DNA of 64,000 nucleotides from Sphingomonas sp. PL-96. Its GTDB lineage: Bacteria; Pseudomonadota; Alphaproteobacteria; Sphingomonadales; Sphingomonadaceae. Positions 1-12,141 of this stretch are shown piece by piece; position 1 is the first letter of the stretch; every line of letters starts with the position of its first letter. The stretch covers positions 124,001-188,000 of the forward strand of contig NZ_JAJFET010000007.1 in NCBI RefSeq assembly GCF_020707215.1, given 5' to 3'. The position numbers and the translations under genes are program-made. Below the pieces are notes generated by a model that saw only the letters and a list, made by a program, of their open reading frames with translations, had not been told where the DNA came from and ran no database searches.

Positions 1-275
1 AAGTACAAGGACTTGCCGTCCGAGACGACCAGGATCGGCACACCCTTTTCATATTGGAAGCGGATCTTGCCCGGCTTCTTCAGGGTCAGCTTGCCGGTCA
101 GCACCTTGCCGGTTCGGTCGGTCTGGCTGAAGTCCGCCGTCATCGAGTTCGCCTGGGCCAGGTGCTGCTGCACCGTGGCAAGCGTAACGGGCGCCTGCGC
201 GGTCACCGCTGCGGGAGCCGCAAGCGCGATCGCGGCGGCGGGGGCGAGAAAGCGAATGGGGTGTCTCCAGATCAT
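1..275 (-). CDS. lolA: Outer membrane lipoprotein carrier protein LolA (partial, cut by window edge)
   Basis: Only the first 91 codons are present; the 3' end lies beyond base 1. The protein opens with a signal peptide (MIWRHPIRFLAPAAAIALAA, cleaved near AxA-Q), followed by VTLATVQQHLAQANSMTADF and the run KLTLKKPGKIRFQYEKG. This is the standard LolA start: a periplasmic barrel that shuttles lipoproteins from the LolCDE complex to LolB. It lies downstream of ftsK on the same strand, 76 bases away, a neighbourhood I recall from other sphingomonads. I chose the ATG at 275. The family is fairly certain from the N-terminus alone, but the missing C-terminus prevents a full check. Confidence 0.8.
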   Translation of the reverse strand, partial: MIWRHPIRFLAPAAAIALAAPAAVTAQAPVTLATVQQHLAQANSMTADFSQTDRTGKVLTGKLTLKKPGKIRFQYEKGVPILVVSDGKSLY

Positions 276-351
276 GGGGTCAGACTAGGCGTGGGGGCTT
301 GAACGCGTCGTGAACTCGGCGGTTTCCTGCCGTTCAGCCAGCCAGCCGCGA

Positions 352-2703
<2,352 letters not shown>

Positions 2704-2832
2704 GACCTTCTTCCCGCTCAAAATGTCTGAAATGCTTGTTGGAACGCATCGCGCGCGTCGAGTCCGCCGTCAAGGCGAACCCCGGCACGCCGCCCCTTTG
2801 CGCAGGGCAACGTAACGCACTACACCGGCGCC

Positions 2833-4050
2833 ATGCAGCAAGCGGACGTCCTTATCCTCGGCGGCGGACTGGTGGGCAGCACGCTCGCCGTCGCACTCGC
2901 CGCCCATGGCCTCACCGCGATCGTCATCGATCCCGCCGACCCGGCGGTGATCCTTGCGCCCGGCTTCGACGGCCGCGCCTCGGCGATCGCCAGCGCCAGC
3001 CATCGCATGTTCCAGGCGCTTGGCATCGCCCAGCAGCTGGAGGGCAAGGGCTGCCCGATCCGCGCGATCCGCGCGACCGACGGGCTGGCGCCCGGCGCAC
3101 TCGACTTCGTGCCCCACGCAGACGCGCCGCCGCTGGGCGTCATGTATGAGAACAAGGCGATCCGTCGTGCGCTGCTGGAGGCGGCGGAAGCTGCGCCGAA
3201 CGTCGACCTTCGGATGCGCACGCGTGCGGTGTCGGTCGAGCGGGGCCCGCATGGCGTGACGGTCGTGACCGACACGGGCGACACGCTCACCGCGCCGCTG
3301 CTGATCGCGGCGGAGGGCCGCAACTCGCCGACGCGGGAAGCCGCCCGGATCCGGGTCGCGCGCTGGAGCTACAACCATGTGGCGATGATCGCGACGCTCA
3401 ACCACGAGCACAGCCACGAGAACGTCGCCTACGAGATCTTTTACCCGGCGGGGCCGTTCGCAATCCTGCCGATGAACGACGATGCCAACGGCCATCGTTC
3501 GGCGATCGTCTGGACGGTGGATGCCAAGGACGCACCGGGGCTGCTCAAGCTGTCCGACCGCGGCTGGCTGGCTGAGGCCTCCAAGCGGATGGGCGGGTTC
3601 CTGGGGCATCTGGGGCCGCTGTCGCCGCGGTCGAGCTATCCGCTGGGCTTCCACCATGCGGCCACGATCACTGCCGACCGGCTCGCACTGGTGGGCGATG
3701 CGGCGCACGGCATCCATCCGATCGCGGGACAGGGGCTCAACCTGGGCCTGCGCGACGTGGCGGCGCTGGTCGAAGTGCTGGTGGAGGGCAAGCGGCTCGG
3801 CATGGACCTGGGCGATCCGCACCTGCTCAAGCGGTACGGCCAATGGCGTGGGCTCGACACGCTGGCGGTGGCGACGGCGACGGACGGCCTCACCCGGCTG
3901 TTCGGGATCCCGGGCAAGACGGCGAGCGCGGTGCGGCGCTTCGGCCTCTCGGCGGTGGATCGCATTCCCCCGCTCAAGGCGCGCTTCATGGCCGAAGCGC
4001 GCGGGGAAACCGGGCAGCTGCCCAAGCTGCTACAGGGCGAGCTGGCCTAA
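2833..4050 (+). CDS. UbiH/UbiF/COQ6-family FAD-dependent hydroxylase
   Basis: A 405-residue flavin monooxygenase of the family that hydroxylates the aromatic ring in ubiquinone synthesis. The N-terminal dinucleotide fold shows GGGLVGSTLAVALA, and the second FAD motif near residue 285 reads LALVGDAAHGIHPIAGQGLN, the family hallmark. A DG motif region (FDGRASAIASASHRMFQALG) is also present. Which ring position it acts on (UbiH, UbiF, UbiI or UbiL type) cannot be told from sequence alone. Other quinone genes in the window (polyprenyl synthase, ubiG, COQ9) are not adjacent. It is divergent from ftsK across about 130 bases and is followed by a palindromic repeat. Confidence 0.88.
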   Translation: MQQADVLILGGGLVGSTLAVALAAHGLTAIVIDPADPAVILAPGFDGRASAIASASHRMFQALGIAQQLEGKGCPIRAIRATDGLAPGALDFVPHADAPPLGVMYENKAIRRALLEAAEAAPNVDLRMRTRAVSVERGPHGVTVVTDTGDTLTAPLLIAAEGRNSPTREAARIRVARWSYNHVAMIATLNHEHSHENVAYEIFYPAGPFAILPMNDDANGHRSAIVWTVDAKDAPGLLKLSDRGWLAEASKRMGGFLGHLGPLSPRSSYPLGFHHAATITADRLALVGDAAHGIHPIAGQGLNLGLRDVAALVEVLVEGKRLGMDLGDPHLLKRYGQWRGLDTLAVATATDGLTRLFGIPGKTASAVRRFGLSAVDRIPPLKARFMAEARGETGQLPKLLQGELA

Positions 4051-4058
4051 GCGCACTC

Positions 4059-4139
4059 CGTGCTCCTGCGCAGGCAGGAGCCCAGGGTTACTGATCGCTG
4101 CATTCGTGGCTCTGGGCTCCTGCTTTCGCAGGAGCACGG
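4059..4139. repeat. Intergenic palindromic repeat, family A, copy 1
   Basis: The first arm, GTGCTCCTGCGCAGGCAGGA, is itself a hairpin. About 50 bases later the second arm, TGGGCTCCTGCTTTCGCAGG, returns in inverted order and ends in AGCACGG. The whole unit can fold as a nested hairpin. Related copies lie near 25.5, 28.2, 34.5, 48.1 and 52.7 kb, always outside genes. Here it separates convergent genes and could act as a bidirectional terminator, although it has no U-tract. Confidence 0.8.
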
Positions 4140-4155
4140 CTGGTTAACGGAGCGG

Positions 4156-4545
4156 CTACCGTTCCACCGAGTCGCGGTGCTCTGTCTGCACGGGTACCGC
4201 TTGCGGTCGCGTCATGATGAAGCTGCCGCCCCAGGCGCCGGGTACCTGCCAGCTGCCGGTGACCTCGTCGCCTTCTGCGCTGACCGTGCCCTGGTAGATC
4301 ACGGCGTCATAGCCATCGCGCACCGGCGCGTAGAATTTGGTGAACTGCACCGAACGGCCCGTGCGGGTGCCGTCCACCGCCGAGGTTAGGTGGCGGCCAA
4401 CGAGCACCACCGCGTCGATCTCCTCGATCGTGCCGCCCAACCGCCCGCCTGAATCGGTGAGGGTCGCACGAAAGCTGGTGGCGGGGAGGTCCTCGGGATA
4501 GTTGAAGATCCCGATCCAGACGCCGCTCAGATCCACATCGCTCAT
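4156..4545 (-). CDS. Hypothetical protein at the end of the thioredoxin/LON/Trm112 operon
   Basis: A 129-residue protein of unknown function with no signal peptide or membrane segment. Its sequence alternates hydrophobic and polar residues ([51 protein letters not shown]), the look of a small all-beta, lipocalin-like barrel. The repeated G-x-W signatures at both ends fit that idea but do not prove it. Its ATG overlaps the stop of the upstream Trm112-like gene (ATGA), so it is probably translationally coupled to a four-gene operon. Confidence 0.7.
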   Translation of the reverse strand: MSDVDLSGVWIGIFNYPEDLPATSFRATLTDSGGRLGGTIEEIDAVVLVGRHLTSAVDGTRTGRSVQFTKFYAPVRDGYDAVIYQGTVSAEGDEVTGSWQVPGAWGGSFIMTRPQAVPVQTEHRDSVER

Positions 4546-4721
4546 GCGTCGAGCGGGCGGGCTTCCTCGACCAGCATCACGGGCACGCCGTCGCGGACGG
4601 GATAGGCGAGCCCTGCGCCTTCCGAGATGAGTTCCTGCGCATCCTCATCCCAGCGCAGCGGCGTGCGCGTCACCGGGCACACCAGGATCGACAGCAGCCA
4701 GGGATCGAGCGTCTTGGTCAT
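4542..4721 (-). CDS. Trm112-like small zinc-ribbon-type protein
   Basis: A 59-residue protein of the Trm112/YcaR family: [20 protein letters not shown], then [20 protein letters not shown]. The family fold is a small beta domain; eukaryotic Trm112 activates methyltransferases, while the bacterial role is mostly unknown. Only the CPV cysteine is present and the second zinc-ligand pair is absent, as in many bacterial members. The ATG at 4721 overlaps the stop of the LON-domain gene, and its own stop overlaps the next ATG, so it sits inside a tightly coupled operon. Confidence 0.88.
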   Translation of the reverse strand: MTKTLDPWLLSILVCPVTRTPLRWDEDAQELISEGAGLAYPVRDGVPVMLVEEARPLDA

Positions 4722-5326
4722 TGCAGCGTCCTGTCGTCGTCGTCGCCGTGCCGGCCGAAGAATTGCATCAGCTGCACGATCAGGTCGGCGCGCGCGGTCA
4801 GCGTGTCGGCTTCCAGCAGCGCCTGTTTGGAGGCGGGGTCGAACGGCGCGATCTGGGCAATGCCGTTCACCAACGTCTCGTCGTCCAGGCGCGCTACCGA
4901 TTCCCAATCCACCGCATAGCCCTGCATCTCGGCAAAGCGGCGCGATTCAAGCTCCAGCGACGCGCGTTCGGCAAGCGCCAGCGTCGCCGCGGGCGCGTTG
5001 GGGATCAGCTCGGCCTCGATCTGGCGAAACGGGGTGGTAACGTCGAGCTCGCGCAGCAGGCGAAAGCGGGAAACCCCCTCCAGCACGATGTCGAAGCGGC
5101 CGTCGTCCAGCGCCTGCACGTCGATGATCTGGCCGATGCAGCCCATGGCGAACAGCGTCGGGCGCTGCCCGGATCCACGCGGCTGAATCATGCCGATGCG
5201 GCGGTCGCGGGCAAGCGCGTCCGACACCAGCGCCCGGTAGCGCGGCTCGAACACGTGCAGCGGCAGGTGCATGCCTGGAAACAGCAGCGCGCCCGACAGC
5301 GGGAAGATCGAGACGCGGCTCGCCAT
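4718..5326 (-). CDS. Stand-alone LON substrate-binding domain protein
   Basis: A 202-residue protein that is only the N-terminal LON domain: [20 protein letters not shown] followed by [20 protein letters not shown] and GCIGQI, then a helical tail rich in [16 protein letters not shown]. There is no AAA+ or Ser-Lys protease domain, so it cannot degrade proteins itself; the family is annotated as 'LON peptidase substrate-binding domain' and may bind unfolded chains. It begins 3 bases after the stop of the YbbN-like chaperone gene, which supports a joint role in protein quality control. That role is inferred. Confidence 0.9.
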   Translation of the reverse strand: MASRVSIFPLSGALLFPGMHLPLHVFEPRYRALVSDALARDRRIGMIQPRGSGQRPTLFAMGCIGQIIDVQALDDGRFDIVLEGVSRFRLLRELDVTTPFRQIEAELIPNAPAATLALAERASLELESRRFAEMQGYAVDWESVARLDDETLVNGIAQIAPFDPASKQALLEADTLTARADLIVQLMQFFGRHGDDDDRTLQ

Positions 5327-5329
5327 CGA

Positions 5330-6250
5330 TCAGCCGAACAGGACGGCGGAAAGCTTGCGGCGCTGCTGCGACACCCAGGGATCCTCCAGGCCAACCGCCT
5401 CGAACAGCTTGAGCAGCTGCTGGCGGGCAGCGCCCTCGTTCCATTCGCGGTCGGTGGCGATGATCGACAGCAGCGTGGCCGCCGCCGAATCCCGGTCGCC
5501 GGTCGCCATCTGCCCACCGGCGAGGCGAAAGCGGGCGTCGAGATCGTCCGGGTTGGCGGCAACTTCGGCCGCCAGGCCGGCAAGGTCGTCGACCGGCTGG
5601 GCTTCCCGCGCGAGTGCCAGCGAGGCGCGGGCGCGCTCGACCTCGGGGTTCTTGGCGGCCTCGGCGGGGAGGGCGGCAATCGCGGCCTCCGCCTCGTCGT
5701 TCTGGCCGAGCGCCATCAGCGCACGGATCCGCCCGATCGCGACACCGGGATGGTCCGGTGCCAGTTCGGCGACCTGATCGAAGATCGAGAGCGCACGCTC
5801 GGCATCGCCGCTCGCGAGCACCTCTTCACCCATCTGCACCAGCGGCTCGATGTCCGGGCCGGCGTCCTCGCCGCCGTCCGCACCCGGCTGCACCGGCAGC
5901 TGGCGCAGGATCTGGTCGAGCATACCCTTCAGCTGACCCTCGGTGCGCGCCTGCGTCAGGTCGGCGACCAGCTGGCCCTGGAACATCGCATAGACGGTGG
6001 GGATCGACCGCACCTGGAATTGCGAGGCGATGAACTGATTCTTGTCGGTATCGATCTTGGCCAGCACCACGCCCTTGTCGGCATAGGCGGCGGCGACCTT
6101 TTCGAGCACGGGGCCGAGCGCCTTGCACGGCCCGCACCATTCCGCCCAGAAATCGATGATCACCAGCTTGGTCATCGACGGTTCGACGACGTCGCGGCGG
6201 AAGGCTTCCACGGCTTCCTTCTCGGCGGCGGACAGTCCAAGCGTGGCCAA
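5330..6250 (-). CDS. YbbN-like thioredoxin/TPR co-chaperone
   Basis: A 306-residue protein with a thioredoxin domain (residues about 25-125; active site WAEWCGPCKALGP, cis-Pro region VRSIPTVYAMFQG) followed by a TPR-like helical half (VLASGDAERALSIFDQVAEL, AIGRIRALMALGQNDEAEAA). This architecture matches CnoX/YbbN holdases that hand clients to GroEL or DnaK. I chose the TTG at 6250 because CAGGAG precedes it by seven bases and the family's start begins right there; upstream in-frame sequence runs toward tRNA-Gly and lacks similarity. It is first in an operon with the LON-domain and Trm112-like genes. Confidence 0.88.
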   Translation of the reverse strand: MATLGLSAAEKEAVEAFRRDVVEPSMTKLVIIDFWAEWCGPCKALGPVLEKVAAAYADKGVVLAKIDTDKNQFIASQFQVRSIPTVYAMFQGQLVADLTQARTEGQLKGMLDQILRQLPVQPGADGGEDAGPDIEPLVQMGEEVLASGDAERALSIFDQVAELAPDHPGVAIGRIRALMALGQNDEAEAAIAALPAEAAKNPEVERARASLALAREAQPVDDLAGLAAEVAANPDDLDARFRLAGGQMATGDRDSAAATLLSIIATDREWNEGAARQQLLKLFEAVGLEDPWVSQQRRKLSAVLFG

Positions 6251-6414
6251 GGCGTGCTCCTGTTGCGATTGCGGTCTGCGTTGGCCGCCTATGTGGGCGC
6301 TGGCATGCGGCAGGCCAAGTCTTTTCGAAAAAGTGCAAGAAGAGGCTTGCCGGGTCCGAAAGCCGCTGCTAATGCCCGCCACCTCGCCGGGACACACCGG
6401 CGACACGCCAGAGA

Positions 6415-6489
6415 GCGGGCGTAGCTCAGGGGTAGAGCACAACCTTGCCAAGGTTGGGGTCGAGGGTTCGAATCCCTTCGCCCGCTCCA
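6415..6489 (+). tRNA. tRNA-Gly(GCC)
   Basis: A complete cloverleaf: acceptor GCGGGCG pairs with CGCCCGC, the discriminator is T and CCA is encoded. The anticodon stem CAACC/GGTTG encloses the loop TTGCCAA, giving anticodon GCC. The T arm contains GGTTCGAATCC. It lies between the minus-strand chaperone operon and the DUF72 gene. Confidence 0.97.
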
Positions 6490-6491
6490 GT

Positions 6492-6512
6492 CGCCGTCAT
6501 GATGTGACGGCG
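6492..6512 (+). terminator. Perfect hairpin just after tRNA-Gly
   Basis: CGCCGTCA and TGACGGCG form an eight-base-pair stem around a five-base loop, starting three bases after the tRNA CCA end. There is no T-run, so it may be a processing or weak termination structure. A second hairpin (CGTGGC-TTC-GCCACG) follows at 6567-6581 before a CTCCTCCTCC run. Confidence 0.45.
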
Positions 6513-6681
6513 GCACATCATGAAATGATCGGCGGCACGGCCGGCGCCGCTTGCGGCGACCGATGACGTGGCTTCGCCACGGCGCTCCTCCTCCTCCTTC
6601 TGATCTTCCTGCCAAGCGCAACCAGCTTGCGTCTGCGCTTCTCCCGGTCCTAGCTGCTGCAAGCAGTGCGGGAGAGCGGTG

Positions 6682-7479
6682 ATGGCGGATGGCGCGGTGC
6701 GGGTCGGGATCGGCGGGTGGAGCTTTCCGCCCTGGCGCGGCACCTTCTATCCCGAAGGCCTGGCGCAAAAGCGCGAGCTGGAGTTCGCATCGCGGGCCCT
6801 GACCGCGATCGAGATCAATGCGACCTATCATGGCAGCCAGAAGCCGGCGAGCTTTGCCAATTGGGCGAACACCGCGCCTGAGGGCTTCGTGTATGCGGTA
6901 AAGGGCTCGCGCTATGTCACCAACCGCAAGGTGCTGGGGGAGGCGGGCGAATCAATGCAGCGCTTCCTGAACCAGGGAATCGTCGAGTTGGGCGAGAAGC
7001 TGGGCCCGATCCTGTGGCAGTTCATGGCGACCAAGCAGTTCGATCCGGAGGATTTCGCCGCCTTTCTGCAGCTGCTGCCCGGAGCCCATGAAGGGGTGGC
7101 GCTGCGCCACGCGGTGCAGGTGCGGCACGAGAGCTTTGCAGTGCCCGAGTTCGTCGCGCTGGCGCGGGCGGCGGGGGTGGCGATCGTGTTCGCCGATTCG
7201 ACCAGCTATCCCGCGATCGCCGATGTGACCGCCGACTTCGTCTATGCGCGGCTGGAGGCGGCGGAAGAGGCGGAGCCGCAGGGCTATGCGCCGGCCGCAC
7301 TCGACCGCTGGGCGCAGGCGGCGCGGACCTGGGCTTCGGGCGGCGTGCCGGATGGGCTGCCCTATGCCGAGGCGACGCCCCCACCGGCGCGGCCGCGCGA
7401 CACCTTTGTGTTCTGCATCAACGGGGCGAAGGTGCGCGCGCCGGCCGCCGCGCAGGCGCTGATCGCGCGGCTGGGCTGA
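6682..7479 (+). CDS. DUF72 domain-containing protein
   Basis: A 265-residue member of the DUF72 (YecE-like) TIM-barrel family of unknown function. Recognisable signatures are VGIGGWSFPPWRGTFYP at the N-terminus, TAIEINATYHGSQ, FVYAVKGSRYVTN, and the strand FVYARLEA before the C-terminal catalytic-face loop. GGAGAG precedes the start; GTG at 6679 and ATG at 6682 are adjacent, and I chose the ATG. The gamma carbonic anhydrase-like gene begins three bases after its stop, so the two are probably co-transcribed. Confidence 0.9.
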   Translation: MADGAVRVGIGGWSFPPWRGTFYPEGLAQKRELEFASRALTAIEINATYHGSQKPASFANWANTAPEGFVYAVKGSRYVTNRKVLGEAGESMQRFLNQGIVELGEKLGPILWQFMATKQFDPEDFAAFLQLLPGAHEGVALRHAVQVRHESFAVPEFVALARAAGVAIVFADSTSYPAIADVTADFVYARLEAAEEAEPQGYAPAALDRWAQAARTWASGGVPDGLPYAEATPPPARPRDTFVFCINGAKVRAPAAAQALIARLG

Positions 7480-7482
7480 GCG

Positions 7483-8013
7483 ATGCCCTTGTACGCCATC
7501 GACGGCGTTTCGCCGCAGCTTCCGGCGGACGGATCGAGCTGGGTCGCGCCTTCCGCCGATGTGATCGGCGACGCGCGGCTGGGGCGGGAAGTCGGGGTGT
7601 GGTTCGGCGCCGTCATCCGCGCCGACAACACGCCGATCCTGGTCGGCGACCGCACCAACATCCAGGAGGGGGCGATGCTGCACTCCGATGTCGGCAGCCC
7701 GTTGACGGTAGGCGCAGGGGTGACGGTGGGGCACCACGCGATTCTGCACGGCTGTACCATCGAGGACGATGTGCTGATCGGCATGGGAGCAATCGTGCTC
7801 AACCGGGCGGTGATCGGTGCGGGGTCGCTGGTGGGCGCCGGCGCACTGGTGACCGAGGACAAGGTCTTTCCGCCTGCCAGCCTGATCGTCGGCAGCCCGG
7901 CGCGGGCGGTACGGAGCCTGGACGAGGCCGCGATCGCCGCGCTGCGCCGCTCGGCCGATGGCTATGCGGAGCGTCAGCGGCGATACGCGCAGGGGCTGAC
8001 GCGAATCGGCTGA
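7483..8013 (+). CDS. Gamma carbonic anhydrase family protein (left-handed beta-helix)
   Basis: A 176-residue hexapeptide-repeat protein of the gamma-CA/PaaY/YrdA type. The repeats run through ADVIGDARLGREVGVWFGAV, VGDRTNIQEGAMLHSD and VGAGVTVGHHAILHGCTIED. The histidines expected to bind metal are visible (LHSD, VGHHAILHG), and the active-site RADN and Q (NIQEG) are present. Carbonic anhydrase activity is proven for only some members; others are acyltransferases or have no known activity. It is translated just after the DUF72 gene and ends before a long palindromic repeat. Confidence 0.92.
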   Translation: MPLYAIDGVSPQLPADGSSWVAPSADVIGDARLGREVGVWFGAVIRADNTPILVGDRTNIQEGAMLHSDVGSPLTVGAGVTVGHHAILHGCTIEDDVLIGMGAIVLNRAVIGAGSLVGAGALVTEDKVFPPASLIVGSPARAVRSLDEAAIAALRRSADGYAERQRRYAQGLTRIG

Positions 8014-8148
8014 GCGTCCCGGTCTGGCACGAAGTTGAGGAAGTTGAGGCTCGAACGCATCTTTGTCCTGCCTCTCCCTGACTACACGACTCGTGTGTGC
8101 CAGCGCGGAGCCGAGTAGGACAGGGTAGAACGTGGTGACGGCCAGGCC

Positions 8149-8255
8149 CCGTTCGTCCTGAGTAGCCATCGAGCGACGTCGAAATGGCGTATCGAAGCAC
8201 GGGTGCTTCGATACGGGTCTTCGACTGCGCTCAGCCCCTACTCAGCACGAACGGG
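8149..8255. repeat. Intergenic palindromic repeat, family C, copy 1
   Basis: About 107 bases begin with CCGTTCGTCCTGAGTAGCC and end with the inverted CTACTCAGCACGAACGGG. A central hairpin, GTATCGAAGCAC-GG-GTGCTTCGATAC, is perfect. Related copies are at 16.3 and 32.8 kb. It lies between convergent genes (gamma-CA and gcdH). Confidence 0.8.
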
Positions 8256-8276
8256 TTCTGCTTGGGGCCGTCCGCC

Positions 8277-9461
<1,185 letters not shown>

Positions 9462-9468
9462 GATCGTC

Positions 9469-10431
9469 TCAGGCGCCGGTCTGGTTCAGCGCAGGGTCGT
9501 CGACCGCCGGATCCGCGGGCAGGGTGGCTTCGCCGGACGTGGTGTCGTCCGAGCCAGCCGCAGGCGGCGGTGCTGCCGGCATCGGGGGCAGGGGCAGCGT
9601 TCCGCGGCCCTGGATCGCCACCGTCTCGATCGTGTTCAGCGCCTGGCGTGCGGCGATGTAGCGGCGGGCTGCGTCCATCCAGCTCTGCGCATTGGCAGCG
9701 CCGGGCATGCGCGCGATCTCGGCGAGCGCACCTTCGACCTGCGCGGCGTCGAGGCGGCGGCGTGCCCGGGCAAGCCGGTCCGCCGGCAGCATGCTGGGGC
9801 TCGCGTCCTGGCGGATGATGACGAGCTGCGACAGCTCACGGCGGATGCCCTGCCACCAGCTTTCGTTGGGACCGCCACCCGACAGCTTGGGTGCGATCGT
9901 GTCTAGCGCGAGCCGCAGATCCTCCAGCGTCACTGGCTGGCGCGCGGCGGCGATGACGGTTGCCACCGCCTGCGGCTCGGCCGCGGCGAAGCGCTCGCGA
10001 AGCTGATCCTCGATATAGTCGAGGGCCAGGCCGCGATCGAGCGCGCGGCGGGCGGCAAAGGCGACCAGCAACCCTTCGGCGCGGGTGGCGAAGCCAGAGG
10101 CAACGCGCGAGCTGGTGTCGACGTTGGCGAGCCGCGCTTCTAGCTCGGCGATATGAGCGGCGAGCACGGTCTCCCGCTGCGACAGCGTGTCGACGTCCGG
10201 CGTACGGCGGACAGGCAGGCGCGCGCCCTGCGTGGGCGCAGGCTGCGGCTGGCTCTGCAGGGCGGGCGGGGTGGCCGCCGGGCCAAGGCCGATCCGGGCG
10301 CCGAAGCGGTGGACCAGCACGGCCATGGCCGCCAGCCCGAGCACAAAGGCGAGGATCGCGACCCACAGCATCGTGTTCCCGCGCGGCTTGCGGGGAGCCC
10401 CCGTGGCGGAGGACGCCGTTTCCATCGTCAT
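9469..10431 (-). CDS. Mitofilin/Mic60-like inner membrane protein
   Basis: A 320-residue protein with one N-terminal membrane segment ([20 protein letters not shown]), a short coiled coil ([20 protein letters not shown]) and a helical C-terminus ending in [20 protein letters not shown] and [18 protein letters not shown]. That layout, and the C-terminal signature, match alphaproteobacterial Mic60 homologues, which shape intracytoplasmic membranes. Alphaproteobacterial mic60 is known to sit beside heme genes, and here it follows hemD by 31 bases. I chose ATG 10431, preceded by AAGGG; ATG 10425 is an alternative. Identification rests on architecture and context, with weak primary sequence. Confidence 0.75.
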   Translation of the reverse strand: MTMETASSATGAPRKPRGNTMLWVAILAFVLGLAAMAVLVHRFGARIGLGPAATPPALQSQPQPAPTQGARLPVRRTPDVDTLSQRETVLAAHIAELEARLANVDTSSRVASGFATRAEGLLVAFAARRALDRGLALDYIEDQLRERFAAAEPQAVATVIAAARQPVTLEDLRLALDTIAPKLSGGGPNESWWQGIRRELSQLVIIRQDASPSMLPADRLARARRRLDAAQVEGALAEIARMPGAANAQSWMDAARRYIAARQALNTIETVAIQGRGTLPLPPMPAAPPPAAGSDDTTSGEATLPADPAVDDPALNQTGA

Positions 10432-10462
10432 GACGCCCTTATCCCCGTGGCGACGCGCGCGG

Positions 10463-11137
10463 TCAATCGGCGAGGCGGATTGCGGCGGCAACCAGCACCG
10501 GATCGGTGGGAACGGCCGCGACTTCGATGGCGCCCCAGCCGGGACCGGCGGCTTCGGCCGCGGCGCTGCTGATCGCCGCGAGGCGGAGTTCGGAAGGCGG
10601 GATGCCGTATGCGTCGAGCAGGAGGCGAAGCGCGCGCGCGGCGCGGGGGGAGTGGACCAGCACGACGCTGCCAGAGAGGTGGCGGACTGCCTGCGCATCG
10701 GGAGCCGTGGGCGCGCTGGCGTAGACGGCGAGGATGCGAGTCACGGCGGGATGGCCGTCGAGCCGCAGCGACTCTCCGCCGAGCCACAGGGCACGACGGA
10801 TGCCGGAGGCCCAGGCGCGGTCGAGCAGCGCGGCGGCGCCGGTGGTGCCGGTCGCCACGACGGTGAGCCCGGCGGCAGTGGCAGCGGCGGCGGTGGCATC
10901 TCCAACCGCCCAGACCGGAAGCGCGCGAAGGCCGGCAAGCTGGGGCCCGGCATGGCGCACCGCATTGGCGCTGGTCAGCACCAGCGCATCATGGTCCGCC
11001 GCCGCGGCCGGAGGCCACGCACGTTGCTCCACGTGAAACAATGGCAGGCGGAGCGCGTGGTGCCCGGCGGCGAGGATGCGCTCGACAGTGGCCGTCGCGC
11101 CCGGCTCGGGCCGCAGCACCGCGAGCGGACGGCTCAT
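10463..11137 (-). CDS. hemD: Uroporphyrinogen-III synthase
   Basis: A 224-residue HemD, which closes and rearranges hydroxymethylbilane into uroporphyrinogen III for heme, siroheme and cobalamin synthesis. The family is poorly conserved; visible signatures are LAVLRPEPGATATVERILAA, the strand DALVLTSANAVRHAG, PVWAVGDATAAAA and VVLVHSPRAARALRLLLDAY. Its ATG overlaps the hemC stop in the form ATGA, so it is translationally coupled to hemC. The call is supported as much by position as by sequence. Confidence 0.92.
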   Translation of the reverse strand: MSRPLAVLRPEPGATATVERILAAGHHALRLPLFHVEQRAWPPAAAADHDALVLTSANAVRHAGPQLAGLRALPVWAVGDATAAAATAAGLTVVATGTTGAAALLDRAWASGIRRALWLGGESLRLDGHPAVTRILAVYASAPTAPDAQAVRHLSGSVVLVHSPRAARALRLLLDAYGIPPSELRLAAISSAAAEAAGPGWGAIEVAAVPTDPVLVAAAIRLAD

Positions 11138-12060
11138 TCGCCGGCGAACAGCTGCCGCACGCTTCCTGGTGCGCGGGCGAGAAGATCGTGCGCGAGCGTC
11201 GGCGCAAGCGCGATGTCGCCGACCGATCCCTCGATTTCGCCCGCGACATGGGCACTGCCGTCCTGCGCGTAGAGTTCGGCGCGCAGCGTCAGCCGGTTGC
11301 CGTCGATGGTGGCGAGCGCTGCGACCGGTGAATGGCAGTCGGCACCGAGTGCCTCCAGCAGCGCCCGTTCGGCCGCCAAGGCTGCGCGCGTGTCGGCGTG
11401 GCTGATGGCGCCGACCAGTTCGCGGGCGCGGGTATCCTCGGCGCGGACTTCGATGCCGACCGCGCCTTGCGAGGGAGCGGGGAGCATCACGTCGATCGGC
11501 ACCGGGGTTCCGACGTCCGCCCGGCCGAGCCGCAGGAGCCCGGCCGAGGCGAGCAGGGTCGCATCGGCCTCGCCGGCTGCCAATTTGGCGAGGCGTGTGT
11601 CGACATTGCCGCGGAACAGGATGATCTTGGCGTCCGGCCGGTGGCGTAGCACCTGGGCGGCACGGCGCGGCGAGCTGGTGCCGACGACCGCGCCCTGCGG
11701 CAGCTCAGCCAGAGAGGCGACGCCGACGATCCGGTCGCGGACGTCGGCGCGCGGCAGCATCGCGGCGATGGCGATGCGGGTCGGCCGGATCGTCTCGACA
11801 TCCTTCATCGAGTGGACGGCGGCGTCGATCTCTCCCTCCAGAAGCGCGCGGTCGAGCTCCTTGGTCCACAGCGCCTTGCCGCCGATCTCGGCCAGGGCGC
11901 GGTCCTGCACCCGGTCGCCGGTGGTGCGGATCGGAACGATCGCGATCTGCTCGGGCGACCAGCCATGCGCGTCGGCGAGCGCGTCGCGAGTCATGTGCGC
12001 CTGCGCCATCGCCAAGGGCGACCCGCGCGTGCCAAGTCGGAAAAGAGGGGCGGTGTCCAT
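11134..12060 (-). CDS. hemC: Porphobilinogen deaminase (hydroxymethylbilane synthase)
   Basis: A 308-residue enzyme that links four porphobilinogens into hydroxymethylbilane. It opens with FRLGTRGSPLAMAQA and carries the motifs RTTGDRVQDRALAEIGGKAL, TKELDRALLEGEIDAAVHS, GTSSPRRAAQ and FRGNVDTRLAKL. Cys242 in LGADCHSP is placed to hold the dipyrromethane cofactor. It heads the operon hemC-hemD-mitofilin-like-gcdH and diverges from tsaD across an 81-base gap that contains two CTTCGACAAG copies. Confidence 0.97.
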   Translation of the reverse strand: MDTAPLFRLGTRGSPLAMAQAHMTRDALADAHGWSPEQIAIVPIRTTGDRVQDRALAEIGGKALWTKELDRALLEGEIDAAVHSMKDVETIRPTRIAIAAMLPRADVRDRIVGVASLAELPQGAVVGTSSPRRAAQVLRHRPDAKIILFRGNVDTRLAKLAAGEADATLLASAGLLRLGRADVGTPVPIDVMLPAPSQGAVGIEVRAEDTRARELVGAISHADTRAALAAERALLEALGADCHSPVAALATIDGNRLTLRAELYAQDGSAHVAGEIEGSVGDIALAPTLAHDLLARAPGSVRQLFAGE

Positions 12061-12141
12061 GGACCTTGGGACTAGGCAAGCCGCCGCGCTTCGACAAGCC
12101 GCCCTTCGACAAGAAGGCCCTGAGGCGATAGAAGCCAGACC

